NCBI GenBank assembly: GCA_964291305.2
Contig: OZ219783.1
Location: 434,001 to 498,000, forward strand
DNA from: VXNF01 sp964291305
GTDB lineage: Bacteria > Actinomycetota > Acidimicrobiia > Acidimicrobiales > CATQHL01
Direction of reading: 5' to 3'
Length of the DNA stretch: 64,000 bases
Under the pieces are notes generated by a model. It was not told the DNA's origin and did no database searches. It saw only the letters and a list, made by a program, of their open reading frames with translations. Position 1 is the first letter of the stretch, and each line of letters opens with the position of its first letter. The position numbers and the translations under genes are program-made. Shown here piece after piece: positions 24,867-33,365 of the stretch.

Positions 24867-25886
24867 TTACAGGTCTAGGCTGGGAAGGTCGAGTTTGCGG
24901 GTTCGGCCGGTGCGAACATCCTGACTGGCGATCTCTGATGTGAGTTTGTTCCATTTGGTTGTGACTGTTTTTAGCGTGTCGTTGCCCGGAACGCTGGCTG
25001 CGGCTAGATCTGAGTAGAGGATGCCAGCGAGTTCGACGGCGGCGGTGACATAGCGTTGGGCGAGCCTGTCGGCAGTGTCTCGGAGCACTTCTACGTTGTC
25101 AGGGTAGGTGCCGTAGACGCGCCACGATGACATTGTTGCTAGGTCAATATTGCCCTCTCCTAGCCGGTCTGTGATCTCTGAGCGTAAACCTGGTGGTAGT
25201 AATTCCAGGCATGCGGATATGTCATGGCCTGCGCGTCGCCGGTCGGCGGCGGTGGGTTTAGGGTCACTGTGCCATATAGCCAAGTTTTTGATCGTCTTCT
25301 CGATGACCATTGCCGCTTTAGAGCAAACGTCGACCATGCGTCCGAGGCGAGCACCTTCTTGAAGCTCAAAGGGGTAGTCCGGGGCCGATTCCAGAGTGTA
25401 TGCAACGGTGAAGGTTGCCATACCGCGAAGCTCGTCGAGAATGTCGCTATCGAACGTTTTGAGAGCTTCTTCCAGGTCGCTCATGGGCCGTACCATAGCT
25501 TTATCCCAGCGCACTTCGCCGCGAAGCGCCGACTCGCCTACCGGGATCAATCCCAAAGCGTTTATGCGGTGCTCAAACGAGCTTGGGACTCGTTCGATGC
25601 GGGCTTTCCATTCTGGGCGATCGGTAGCGAACACTTGCACGGGCCAGCGGCGGGCTATTGCTTCGGATGCTGCCTTCTCTAGACGACGAGTCAGTTGATA
25701 GCGGTCTCTGTAATCGATGTCAGCGAAGAGTGCTACTAGGTCGATGTCGCTTAGCGGTCCGGGATCACCGTGGGCTACTGAGCCGTAGAGGAACACCTCT
25801 TCGGCGCCCTCGTCTACCAGCGCTTTCGCCGCCCTGTGGGCGTCGGCTATCGAAGGCGCAGCCTCTCCGCTCAGCGTCACACTCAC
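24867..25886 (-). CDS. Single-chain nucleotidyltransferase-HEPN protein, copy 1
   Basis: About 339 residues. The N-terminal MNT-type nucleotidyltransferase has LYGSVAHG (GSxxxG, residues 35-40) and SDIDL (46-50) with the metal-binding aspartates. The C-terminal all-alpha part carries an Rx4H motif (Arg216-His221, RRRAGHDISACL), the RNase signature of HEPN domains. In characterised HepT/MntA modules toxin and antitoxin are separate genes and the MNT protein AMPylates the HEPN toxin. Here both are in one chain, so self-modification is possible but inferred. The start is set at GTG 25886 by similarity to copies 2 and 3. TAGTGT lies 6 nt upstream and no Shine-Dalgarno is seen, so the mRNA may be leaderless. 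Confidence 0.8.
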   Translation of the reverse strand: MSVTLSGEAAPSIADAHRAAKALVDEGAEEVFLYGSVAHGDPGPLSDIDLVALFADIDYRDRYQLTRRLEKAASEAIARRWPVQVFATDRPEWKARIERVPSSFEHRINALGLIPVGESALRGEVRWDKAMVRPMSDLEEALKTFDSDILDELRGMATFTVAYTLESAPDYPFELQEGARLGRMVDVCSKAAMVIEKTIKNLAIWHSDPKPTAADRRRAGHDISACLELLPPGLRSEITDRLGEGNIDLATMSSWRVYGTYPDNVEVLRDTADRLAQRYVTAAVELAGILYSDLAAASVPGNDTLKTVTTKWNKLTSEIASQDVRTGRTRKLDLPSLDL

Positions 25887-25892
25887 ACCCAC

Positions 25893-25898
25893 ACACTA
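25893..25898 (-). promoter_or_regulatory. Leaderless-type -10 box of MNT-HEPN copy 1
   Basis: TAGTGT on the minus strand lies exactly 6 nt before the GTG at 25886. The same hexamer and spacing occur before copies 2 and 3, inside a conserved GGGTAGTGTGT context. Confidence 0.5.
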
Positions 25899-26187
25899 CC
25901 CCAGATAGAGCTGCACTCGCCCCGGCGGGCAGACAGGGCTGGGGTCTACTCCTGACCAAGAGAACCCGTCATCGCAGCACCGCCCCCAAAACGCCCAGAA
26001 CCGACACCACCCCTGCCTACCCCCTCCTATCTCTCCGCGACAAACGCCTCTGCCAGATGCTAATCACACCGGCGAGCAGCTCGCGTACGCATGTTAGCTT
26101 ACAGAGTTAGAGGAACGCCACCTTAGGTGTGCTCGGTTTCCTTCATTTCCTTTGTCGGGATACGTGAGCGTGGGCTGTTTGGTTGGG

Positions 26188-26409
26188 CTAGTCGCAGTGC
26201 GAGCCCGGTATGGGGTCGCTGAGAACATCAGCGCTGATCCGGAGCTGGTAGTGACCCTGTTCGTTGATCGGGGTGCCAAAATTGCGTAAACGTTTAAGGG
26301 TTTTGAATCCGATGACTTCATCGCCCTGCCACCGACCTCTGACCCTACATGTTATGAGTGCGGGGTATCTCCCCCCCCCCGCCAGCTGGGTGTACTTCAT
26401 CCCAGCCAT
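26188..26409 (-). other. Alternative-frame C-terminal extension behind a C10/G10 tract
   Basis: Downstream of the homopolymer at 26371-26380, the frame that is not used by the secreted-protein gene stays open for about 60 codons and reads like protein (GDEVIGFKTLKRLRNFGTP, NEQGHYQLRISADVLSDP). A one-base loss or two-base gain in the G run would join the upstream protein to this tail. The other two frames stop within about ten codons. Confidence 0.5.
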
Positions 26410-27262
26410 CGAAACCTAGAATTACCTGAAGCGTGTCTCGCTTCCATGTGCAGGTCGAGTGGTGCTCTACTCGTGTGCCTACACGCAGCGGCAGCCAACG
26501 CGTGCCAATACCGGGGTCGTTGGTTACGAAATTGACCATTCCCTGCCCGGTAATGTAATCGGGGTTTGTCTCGCCGTAAGGTTTGCAGGCGAACAAACGG
26601 ATTGTGTTGCTGTCGGCTGGTTTGAGGCACCAGTCCTGGGGGGCGTGCGCGGGTAGTGGCGCACAGTTCGTGGTGGTGTGCAGGTGGGCGAAGAGCCCTT
26701 TGCCGCCCCAAGGAGGGTTAGCCCGACGAGTAACCTCACTGCTGGCAGCAGAGCCCCCAACACCTTTTAGTGTTATCGGCGAGCTTTGCAGCCACCGACC
26801 AGCCGCAACACCTGCGTAGGCCAAAGTGCGGTTGGCAGGCAGCCTCTTAGGCCCCCAGCCGTTATTCGTTTTTTGTTCTACCGCGAACTCGATGCGCCCA
26901 TCGCTGAGTTTGCGGGCGGCTATGCGCACCTGTCCGACATCTAGGTTCAGGGTCGAGCTGACTAGCCATCTACCAACTGCGGCATTGGCGGGGAAGTGGC
27001 GTGTCCGCGGATACAACACGGTCGAGCCAGTCTTGTCACCGCCGCCGACGCGTAGGGCGAACTCGACTTTGCCGTTGCTGAGTTTACGGGCCCGTATCCG
27101 CACCTCCTGGCTTGTTCCACCCGAGTTGTCGCTTTGAGCGTTAGCCGCGACGGTGGGTGTGAAGACTGCGAGCAGGGTCAACACGATTGTGGCGACAGTC
27201 AGGGCGAGTATTTTTCGCCAGTTGTTGGCAGGTCGCTTGCGCGTTGGGTGGGTCGGAGTCAT
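26345..27262 (-). CDS. Secreted protein with two internal repeats; C-terminus set by a G10 tract
   Basis: 305 residues with a signal peptide (basic start, ILALTVATIVLTLLAVF, cleavage near NAQS). Two similar modules of about 55 residues follow (EVRIRARKLSNGKVEFALRV and QVRIAARKLSDGRIEFAVEQ, each ending GRWLxSS), then a Cys-containing domain (about residues 190-300). I know no family for it. AAGGGAG precedes the ATG. The frame runs through ten G at the 3' end and stops after EIPRTHNM. A different tract length would give a longer protein (see 26188-26409). It lies in tandem with MNT-HEPN copy 1 on the same strand. Confidence 0.7.
   Translation of the reverse strand: MTPTHPTRKRPANNWRKILALTVATIVLTLLAVFTPTVAANAQSDNSGGTSQEVRIRARKLSNGKVEFALRVGGGDKTGSTVLYPRTRHFPANAAVGRWLVSSTLNLDVGQVRIAARKLSDGRIEFAVEQKTNNGWGPKRLPANRTLAYAGVAAGRWLQSSPITLKGVGGSAASSEVTRRANPPWGGKGLFAHLHTTTNCAPLPAHAPQDWCLKPADSNTIRLFACKPYGETNPDYITGQGMVNFVTNDPGIGTRWLPLRVGTRVEHHSTCTWKRDTLQVILGFDGWDEVHPAGGGGEIPRTHNM
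26371..26380. repeat. Homopolymer C10 (G10 on the coding strand)
   Basis: Ten consecutive C on the plus strand, inside the 3' end of the secreted-protein gene, encoding the GGGG of its last residues. Slippage here would switch between three C-termini. Confidence 0.8.
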
Positions 27263-27436
27263 GGTGATCTCCCTTTTCTAGGTTTGTGCTGTGCTCATAT
27301 CCGGGTGATTGCCGTGTACCAGCCTTTGAGTTTATTGGCGGACCCTTCTCGGGGCGGAAGAAGATTCCTGACTAACTTGGTAGACTTTTGCTAGATAAGA
27401 GATCGGTCCTACTAGCCCGCCTAAGGAGCCAAAGCT

Positions 27437-28615
27437 ATGCCAACGTTCCGCGACATTTTGCTCGAAGCCAAGTCTCGGATCACCGAGGTGGACACGGCCG
27501 CCGGTGAACGCCTGCGCGACACTGGTGCAGCCCTGCTGGATGTGCGCGAGCCCGATGAGGTTGAACAAGGTGCCATTCCCGGAGCTATCCACATCCCACG
27601 GGGGCACCTAGAAGCCAACATCGAGAACCGCCTGCCGGGCCGCGACACCCCAATAGTGGTGTTCTGCGCTGGGGGTGTGCGCTCGGCGTTCGCCGCCGAC
27701 ACGCTGCAATCGCTGGGATACACCCAGGTGGCTTCCATGGACGGCGGCTTCAACAAGTGGAAAGACGAGGGCCGTGCCTGGTCTGTGCCCCGGGTGCTCA
27801 GCCCCGAGCAGCGCAACCGGTATCACCGACACTTGCTGCTGCCCGAGGTCGGCGAGGAGGGGCAGATGCGCTTGCTGGATGCTCGCGTCCTGTGCCTCGG
27901 GGCTGGCGGTCTGGGTTCACCGGCTGCTATGTACCTAGCGGCTGCGGGCGTGGGCACGTTGGGCATCGTGGATATGGATGTGGTTGATGCTTCAAACCTG
28001 CAGCGCCAGATTCTGCACAACGTGGACCGGGTAGGCGAGCGCAAGGTGGACTCGGCCAAGAAGACGCTCACCAGCCTCAACCCCGACGTAAACGTAGTCA
28101 CCCATGATGTCCGCCTCGGAGCCGACAACATTCTGCAGCTCATCGAGGGTTACGACGTGATCGTGGATGGTGCCGACAACTTTCCGGTGCGTTACATGCT
28201 GAACGACGCTTCGGTGAAGCTGGGTATCCCCGTAGTGCACGGATCGATCTTCCGTTTCGAGGGGATGGTCACCGTGTTCGACCCAACCCAAGGTCCGACC
28301 TACCGGGACATGGTGCCCGAGCCTCCACCGGCCGAGCTGGCCCCGAGTTGTGCTGAAGCCGGAGTGCTGGGCGTGCTGCCGGGAATCGTGGGATCTATCC
28401 AAGCGCTAGAGGCCCTCAAGCTTGTGCTGGACTACGGAGACGTGCTGCGCGGCAGGCTGCTGACGTTCGACGCCGCCGAGATGAGCTTCCGCGAGTATCG
28501 GGTACGGCCCGATCCCGCCAACCAGATCACTTGGGAGAACCGGGATCGCATCCAGGTCGTCGAACTCGACGGTCTCTGCGGCCCGGCCCCACTGGAGGCC
28601 CCGTTGGCCGACTAG
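27437..28615 (+). CDS. Rhodanese-ThiF/MoeB fusion (sulphur-carrier adenylyltransferase)
   Basis: 392 residues. A rhodanese domain comes first (about 20-115), with the persulphide Cys77 in VVFCAGGVRS. The E1-like ThiF/MoeB domain follows, with GAGGLGSPAAMYLAAAG, DASNLQRQ, VDGADNF and the SCAEAGVLG loop. In most MoeZ/MOCS3 proteins the rhodanese is at the C-terminus; here the order is reversed. The structural zinc cysteines of MoeB are missing: the position of CYRC reads TYRDM, and no CxxC is seen near the C-terminus. It likely activates a ThiS/MoaD-like carrier and hands over sulphur. No carrier gene is adjacent. AAGGAG sets the ATG. Confidence 0.88.
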   Translation: MPTFRDILLEAKSRITEVDTAAGERLRDTGAALLDVREPDEVEQGAIPGAIHIPRGHLEANIENRLPGRDTPIVVFCAGGVRSAFAADTLQSLGYTQVASMDGGFNKWKDEGRAWSVPRVLSPEQRNRYHRHLLLPEVGEEGQMRLLDARVLCLGAGGLGSPAAMYLAAAGVGTLGIVDMDVVDASNLQRQILHNVDRVGERKVDSAKKTLTSLNPDVNVVTHDVRLGADNILQLIEGYDVIVDGADNFPVRYMLNDASVKLGIPVVHGSIFRFEGMVTVFDPTQGPTYRDMVPEPPPAELAPSCAEAGVLGVLPGIVGSIQALEALKLVLDYGDVLRGRLLTFDAAEMSFREYRVRPDPANQITWENRDRIQVVELDGLCGPAPLEAPLAD

Positions 28616-28659
28616 GCCATTGGCGAGCGGGCCCGCTGCGGGTTCCGCTCTATTGGCTG

Positions 28660-31600
28660 CTACCAGCCCTCGGCGAGGTCGGTGTTGGCTTCTTCAACGG
28701 TTTCCTGCCGCCGACGGGTCACCGCTAGCAGAGCCGCGATCAACACCAACCCAACCGCGGCTAGCACGACGATGGCAGTGTCGTTGGTTACCGCGTCTTG
28801 CCAGGACCGGTTATTGGTTGGCGCCGCCTGGGGTGCAGCAGCAGGTGCTGCGGGCGCCGCGGCGGTGGTTTCTACCAAAGTGGTTTCAGAGATCCCCGGG
28901 GGTTCAGTGGCCGTCACCGTCAGGCTCTCGCTGTCAGACGTTGCCAGGCTGCCAACGGAGTCGTCGCCGTCGTCAGCGACAGCATGATCTGGGGTTGCTT
29001 GCGCGGACAGCGCAGCCGGGGAGGCCCCCACGTCGTTGTGGGCCAGGATCGTGATCTCGTATTCGGCGCCCCCGACGAGGTCTGCAATGGTGTGGCTGGT
29101 GTGTGTGGTCTCAATCGAGGTGACCTGCCCGTCGGGTGCCGACCATGTGAGTGTGTAGGAATGCACCGGTAGGCCACCGTCGTCAGTTGGGGGCTCCCAG
29201 GACACCAACAGCGACTCGTGGCCAATGGCGATCTCGGCACGAGCCGGTGAGCCGGGAACCCCAGCCGGTGTGGCTCGCACCGGATCTGCAGTGACCGAGC
29301 TACCGACTTCGTTGGTGGCCGAAACGGTTATGCCGTAGGTGCTGCCGTTTGTGAGACCCTCGATTGTGTAACTCGTGCCGGAGGTGTCAGCGGAGTCGGT
29401 CGTGCCATCGGGTGCAACCCAAAGCACCGTGTAGCTGGTGACCTGCAAACCGCCGTCGCTGGCGGGCGGGTCCCAGCTCACGTGTAGCCGAGCGTCGTCG
29501 CGGGCAACCCTGATGGCCACCGGGGCGCCGGGGATGAAGGCCGGTGTTCCGCTGGCGGGTTGGCTGGCGGCCGAGGTGCCGATCTCGTTGGTAGCCGTCA
29601 CAACCACGCTGTAGCTGACACCGTTTGTAAGTCCTTCGAAGGTGTGGCTCGTGGCCGTAGTTTCAGCTGAATCTCCGGTGCCGTCTGGTGCTGTCCAGCT
29701 GACGGTGTAGCTCTGAACCGGCTTGCCGCCGTCGCTGGCAGGCGGTTGCCAGGTGATGTCCACCCGCCTATCGCCTCGGTCTACGGTTACTTGGGCAGGG
29801 GCGGCAGGTGCTGCTGCCGGGGTAGCCGTCACCGCTTCGCCGGCGGGGGAGGTGCCGGCCTCGTTGGTTGCGCTTACTTCGATGGTGTAGCTGGCACCGT
29901 TGAGCAGATTCTGCATGGTGTAGCTGGTATCGCTGGTCTGGATGGTGCCACTGGCGCCTGTGGAGGAGGTCCAGGCGATGAGGTATCCGGTGATCGGGAG
30001 TCCGCCGCTGCGACCCGGCGCTGTCCAGCTGACTTCCACCAAGCCGTCGCCACGGCTGGCCCGAACGGCCTCGGGGCGATCCGGCGGAGCAGCCGGCCGG
30101 CTGCTGGCGGGCGTACTAGGCGCCGAAGAGCCGGCTTCGTTGGTGGCGATGACTGTCACGGTGTAGTTAGCGCCGTTGGTCAGGTCTCCAATGGTGTGCT
30201 GGGTGCCTTGCACCTTCGCCACTTTGGTGACGCCGTCTGGTCCGGTCCAGTGAACCGAGTAGGACGCTACCGCGAGCCCCCCACCATCGGCTGCTGACCA
30301 GGAGATCTCCAGGAGCCCATCACCGCTGCGCAGATTGACATCGGTTGGCGGGCTAGGCGCCCCCAGCGGTTTAGCGGTCACCGTCACCGCGCTTGAGGTA
30401 CCTCCTGCGTTGGTGGCTGCCACGCTGATGGTGTACGTGGCCTGGTTGGACAAGTTGCGGAGCGTGCGAGAGGTCTGGCTGGTGGGGATCGTGCCCGACG
30501 CACCGGTAGAGGAGACCCAGGTGATTACGTAGCCGGTAACCGCAGCGCCGCCTTCGTAGGCTGGCGGCTGCCAGGTAACGGTTATCTCGCTGGGCCCAGG
30601 CACCAGCGAGACCGCTAGGGGCTCGCCCGGCGGGTCGATCGAAGCGGTCTGCGAGGGGATCTGGTTAGCTGCCACATTGGGCGTTAAGTCAGCGGGCAGC
30701 GTCGTGTGGGTGGGCAGAGTCGTGCCGTCGCCGAAGGTGAACAGGGTTGAAAGCAAGTGTCCACCTCGGCCTTGGGCATTAGGCATTGGCCCCCAACCCT
30801 CGGACTCTGCGCCCTTGTTGACCACGAACACGAAGCGCGAGCCCGTGACCGACCGGTTGCCAGCTGAGCCCGAGAGGCTGACTGTGGCCCGGTCGATGCG
30901 CCCCGATACGCCGATATTGCCCGATACTTCGATGCGTTGCAGGCTGCCGACGTTGGTATCGGGCATTCGGGCCAGCCAGCGGCTGAGGGCGCCCACGCTG
31001 TAGCTACGAGTCCAAGATGAGTAAGGATCGCCGGAGACGTAAGGGTCAGCGTTAGCCACTAGGTAGGGATGCTGCTCGTTGAATACGTAGCCGCTGTTCT
31101 CGGTGTAGCCGCCACCGGAGGTGGTGAACAGAGTCAGGGCGGGTTCGCCGTTGAAGGCCAACACCTGACCGGTGGTGTCGGCGATGGCTTGCAGCCAGGG
31201 CCCGTTTCGCGGCGAGAGTTCCCGTGAGTTGCCGCTGTAGACCTGGCTCATAGTCGTGGAGTAGATGTCAAAGGGGGCTGTCCAGGTGTCGCTGGAACGG
31301 TTCTCGCGGGCCACGTGCAGGGCGTAGCTCCTTGAGGCGATGGCCTGGGCGCGCAAAGCCTCGGTTGGCCAGTCCCCTGGCACCTCAGCCACCCCTCGGA
31401 GGTATAACTCCAGATTCAGGTCGGTTAGCACTATGCGATACCAAGAGTTTCCCGACATCTTCGAGAGGGTTATCTGACCGTGCGAGTAAGAGTTGCGGGT
31501 GGCCGAGGACTCCACCGCCACGCCGTCGGCGGTTCTGATCTGCAGCACATCACCGCTACAGATCAAGCCCGGACAAAGCGAGAAGCCGTCGCTGGTTGTT

Positions 31601-32220
31601 ACGTCCCAGCCGTTACCCGAGCGGGTAACCCGAAACAACGCGGTCTCCGACGAGCTGTAGACGGTCGTGCCATCCACTACTAGGTCAAAGGGGCCGCGGG
31701 GCCGGAAACGGCTGCTGCTGGAGACGGCCAGCAGAACCCTCAGATTGTCTAAACCCCATCCCCCGTCGAGCACCGTGCCCGGGTAGTAGAAGTTCAGGAT
31801 GTCTGCGGCGGTCTGGCCCGCGGCCACCCTCGCCGGCAGGGCTTGGTGGCTTATGCCCACGCCGTGCCCCCAGCCGGCGCCACGGAAGGTGACATCGTCG
31901 TTGCTGCTCAGCGAGGATGTGCTAAAGCCGGCGCGCTGGGCTACCACCGGAAGATGCGGAGGGCTCAGCCACACCGCAGAGGCCAGCAGCATCAGCGAGA
32001 TGCCCGCCAGCGCCATTTTGCCTACGAGTTGGCTTATCCCCTGGCTCTTGGGTTGGCCTGTGTGGCGTCCCGCGCGCCGGCGCTGGTTAGTTGCGAGGAA
32101 GCGGACAGCCGGCACGCCAGGTTGCAGACCCATTCTGGGTCGTGCTAGCGGCGAACTCAGAAATCGACGCATGGCAATGAGGCGACTGGCACACATTGTG
32201 TGCCAGTGAGGGAGTTTCAC
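28660..32220 (-). CDS. Large membrane-anchored SpoIID-domain protein with six fibronectin type III repeats
   Basis: About 1170-1186 residues. An N-terminal hydrophobic segment (ALAGISLMLLASAVWL) precedes a SpoIID/LytB-like domain: RGAGWGHGVGISHQ, LRGVAEVPGDWPTEALRAQA with the catalytic Glu region, and FTTSGGGYTENSG. Six FN3 repeats of about 90 residues occupy roughly 520-1080, each starting near PxxP and holding WxxPxxDGGxxVxSYxVxW. An Ala/Thr-rich stalk and a C-terminal helix (AIVVLAAVGLVLIAALLAV) then anchor it. SpoIID enzymes are glycan-cleaving lytic transglycosylases on stem-peptide-free glycan in sporulation; in a non-sporulating actinomycete a wall-remodelling or surface role is inferred. 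ATG 32172 may be the true start, because a palindrome lies just upstream of it. Confidence 0.9.
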   Translation of the reverse strand: MKLPHWHTMCASRLIAMRRFLSSPLARPRMGLQPGVPAVRFLATNQRRRAGRHTGQPKSQGISQLVGKMALAGISLMLLASAVWLSPPHLPVVAQRAGFSTSSLSSNDDVTFRGAGWGHGVGISHQALPARVAAGQTAADILNFYYPGTVLDGGWGLDNLRVLLAVSSSSRFRPRGPFDLVVDGTTVYSSSETALFRVTRSGNGWDVTTSDGFSLCPGLICSGDVLQIRTADGVAVESSATRNSYSHGQITLSKMSGNSWYRIVLTDLNLELYLRGVAEVPGDWPTEALRAQAIASRSYALHVARENRSSDTWTAPFDIYSTTMSQVYSGNSRELSPRNGPWLQAIADTTGQVLAFNGEPALTLFTTSGGGYTENSGYVFNEQHPYLVANADPYVSGDPYSSWTRSYSVGALSRWLARMPDTNVGSLQRIEVSGNIGVSGRIDRATVSLSGSAGNRSVTGSRFVFVVNKGAESEGWGPMPNAQGRGGHLLSTLFTFGDGTTLPTHTTLPADLTPNVAANQIPSQTASIDPPGEPLAVSLVPGPSEITVTWQPPAYEGGAAVTGYVITWVSSTGASGTIPTSQTSRTLRNLSNQATYTISVAATNAGGTSSAVTVTAKPLGAPSPPTDVNLRSGDGLLEISWSAADGGGLAVASYSVHWTGPDGVTKVAKVQGTQHTIGDLTNGANYTVTVIATNEAGSSAPSTPASSRPAAPPDRPEAVRASRGDGLVEVSWTAPGRSGGLPITGYLIAWTSSTGASGTIQTSDTSYTMQNLLNGASYTIEVSATNEAGTSPAGEAVTATPAAAPAAPAQVTVDRGDRRVDITWQPPASDGGKPVQSYTVSWTAPDGTGDSAETTATSHTFEGLTNGVSYSVVVTATNEIGTSAASQPASGTPAFIPGAPVAIRVARDDARLHVSWDPPASDGGLQVTSYTVLWVAPDGTTDSADTSGTSYTIEGLTNGSTYGITVSATNEVGSSVTADPVRATPAGVPGSPARAEIAIGHESLLVSWEPPTDDGGLPVHSYTLTWSAPDGQVTSIETTHTSHTIADLVGGAEYEITILAHNDVGASPAALSAQATPDHAVADDGDDSVGSLATSDSESLTVTATEPPGISETTLVETTAAAPAAPAAAPQAAPTNNRSWQDAVTNDTAIVVLAAVGLVLIAALLAVTRRRQETVEEANTDLAEGW
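32186..32206. promoter_or_regulatory. Perfect 10-bp-arm palindrome at the start of the SpoIID/FN3 gene
   Basis: CTGGCACACA, a central T, then TGTGTGCCAG. It sits 14-34 nt upstream of ATG 32172, or inside the first codons if the gene starts at GTG 32220. A perfect 21-bp palindrome inside coding sequence would be a coincidence, so I favour an operator in the leader and the ATG at 32172. Confidence 0.55.
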
Positions 32221-32381
32221 TAAGAATGATTTCCGAAGTACTCACCGCCCCTTGCCACCAATATCATCGCCCACAATTTCCACTTTCGCAACAGTATTGC
32301 TAATCGTGCCTCCGCCCCGGGAGCCCAAGTACAGTCCCGGTTCGCCCGATTCGACGCTGGCGCGGGAAGTACAATCCGCTT

Positions 32382-33362
32382 GTGCCAGTAGCTCTCATTA
32401 CCGGTGTGACCGGCCAGGACGGCTCGTACCTCGCCGAGTTGCTGCTGACTAAGGGCTACGAGGTGCATGGCACCACGCGCCGCACTTCGCTGGATAACAC
32501 CCGAAGGCTGCGCGGCATCTTGGCCGACCCCGTCTCGGCGCAGCGGTTCTGGCTCCACACATCGGACATGATCGACGGTGCCTCGCTCGTGCGGCTGCTA
32601 GATGCAACTCAGCCCGACGAGGTATACAACCTGGCGGCCCAGAGCCACGTGGCGGTCTCCTTCGACGTACCCGAGCAGACCATGCAGACCACCGGACTTG
32701 GGCCGCTGCGCCTGCTCGAGGGTCTGCGTTCGCTGGGTTCGAGCGCTCGTTTCTATCAGGCCTCCTCTTCGGAGATGTTCGGATCGGCTCCGATCCCCCA
32801 AACCGAGCATTCCCCTTTACGACCCCGTTCGCCCTACGGCTGCGCTAAGACGCTGGGACACTGCCTCGTGGCTAGCTACCGAGAGGCATATGGGCTGTTC
32901 GCGGTTAGCGGAATTCTGTTCAATCACGAGAGCCCGCGGCGTGGCGAAACCTTCGTAACCCGCAAGATCACCCGTGGCGTGGCGGACATCCTGGCGGGGC
33001 GAACCGACGAGTTGTTACTCGGGAACCTAGACGCCCGGCGCGACTGGGGGTTTGCGGGCGACTACGTGGAGGCGATGTGGTTGATGCTGCAACAGGACAG
33101 TCCTGATGACTACGTGATCGGTACCGGAGTATCACATTCTGTGCGTAACTTCTGCGAGTTGGCTTTCGGGCAGGCCGGCCTGCATTGGGAGGATCATGTG
33201 CGCACCGATCCGCAGTTTGTGCGGCCAGCAGATTTGGCTCACCTGGTGGCCGACCCCACCAAGGCCAACCGGGATCTAAGTTGGAAACCCAAAGTGGATT
33301 TCGAAGGTCTCGTTTCGCTGATGCTCGAGTCGGACATGCGGCGAACTAGCGAGGATCGCTAA
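32382..33362 (+). CDS. gmd: GDP-mannose 4,6-dehydratase
   Basis: 326 residues of the extended short-chain dehydrogenase family. It has NADP-binding GVTGQDGSYLAELLL at the N-terminus, the catalytic SSSEMFG (Thr/Ser and Glu) region, YGCAKTLGH (YxxxK), and the C-terminal RRDWGFAGDYVEAMWLML that is characteristic of Gmd. It makes GDP-4-keto-6-deoxymannose for deoxyhexose glycans. No epimerase or reductase partner is nearby. The start is GTG. The next gene begins 3 bp after the stop. Confidence 0.93.
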   Translation: MPVALITGVTGQDGSYLAELLLTKGYEVHGTTRRTSLDNTRRLRGILADPVSAQRFWLHTSDMIDGASLVRLLDATQPDEVYNLAAQSHVAVSFDVPEQTMQTTGLGPLRLLEGLRSLGSSARFYQASSSEMFGSAPIPQTEHSPLRPRSPYGCAKTLGHCLVASYREAYGLFAVSGILFNHESPRRGETFVTRKITRGVADILAGRTDELLLGNLDARRDWGFAGDYVEAMWLMLQQDSPDDYVIGTGVSHSVRNFCELAFGQAGLHWEDHVRTDPQFVRPADLAHLVADPTKANRDLSWKPKVDFEGLVSLMLESDMRRTSEDR

Positions 33363-33365
33363 GTC

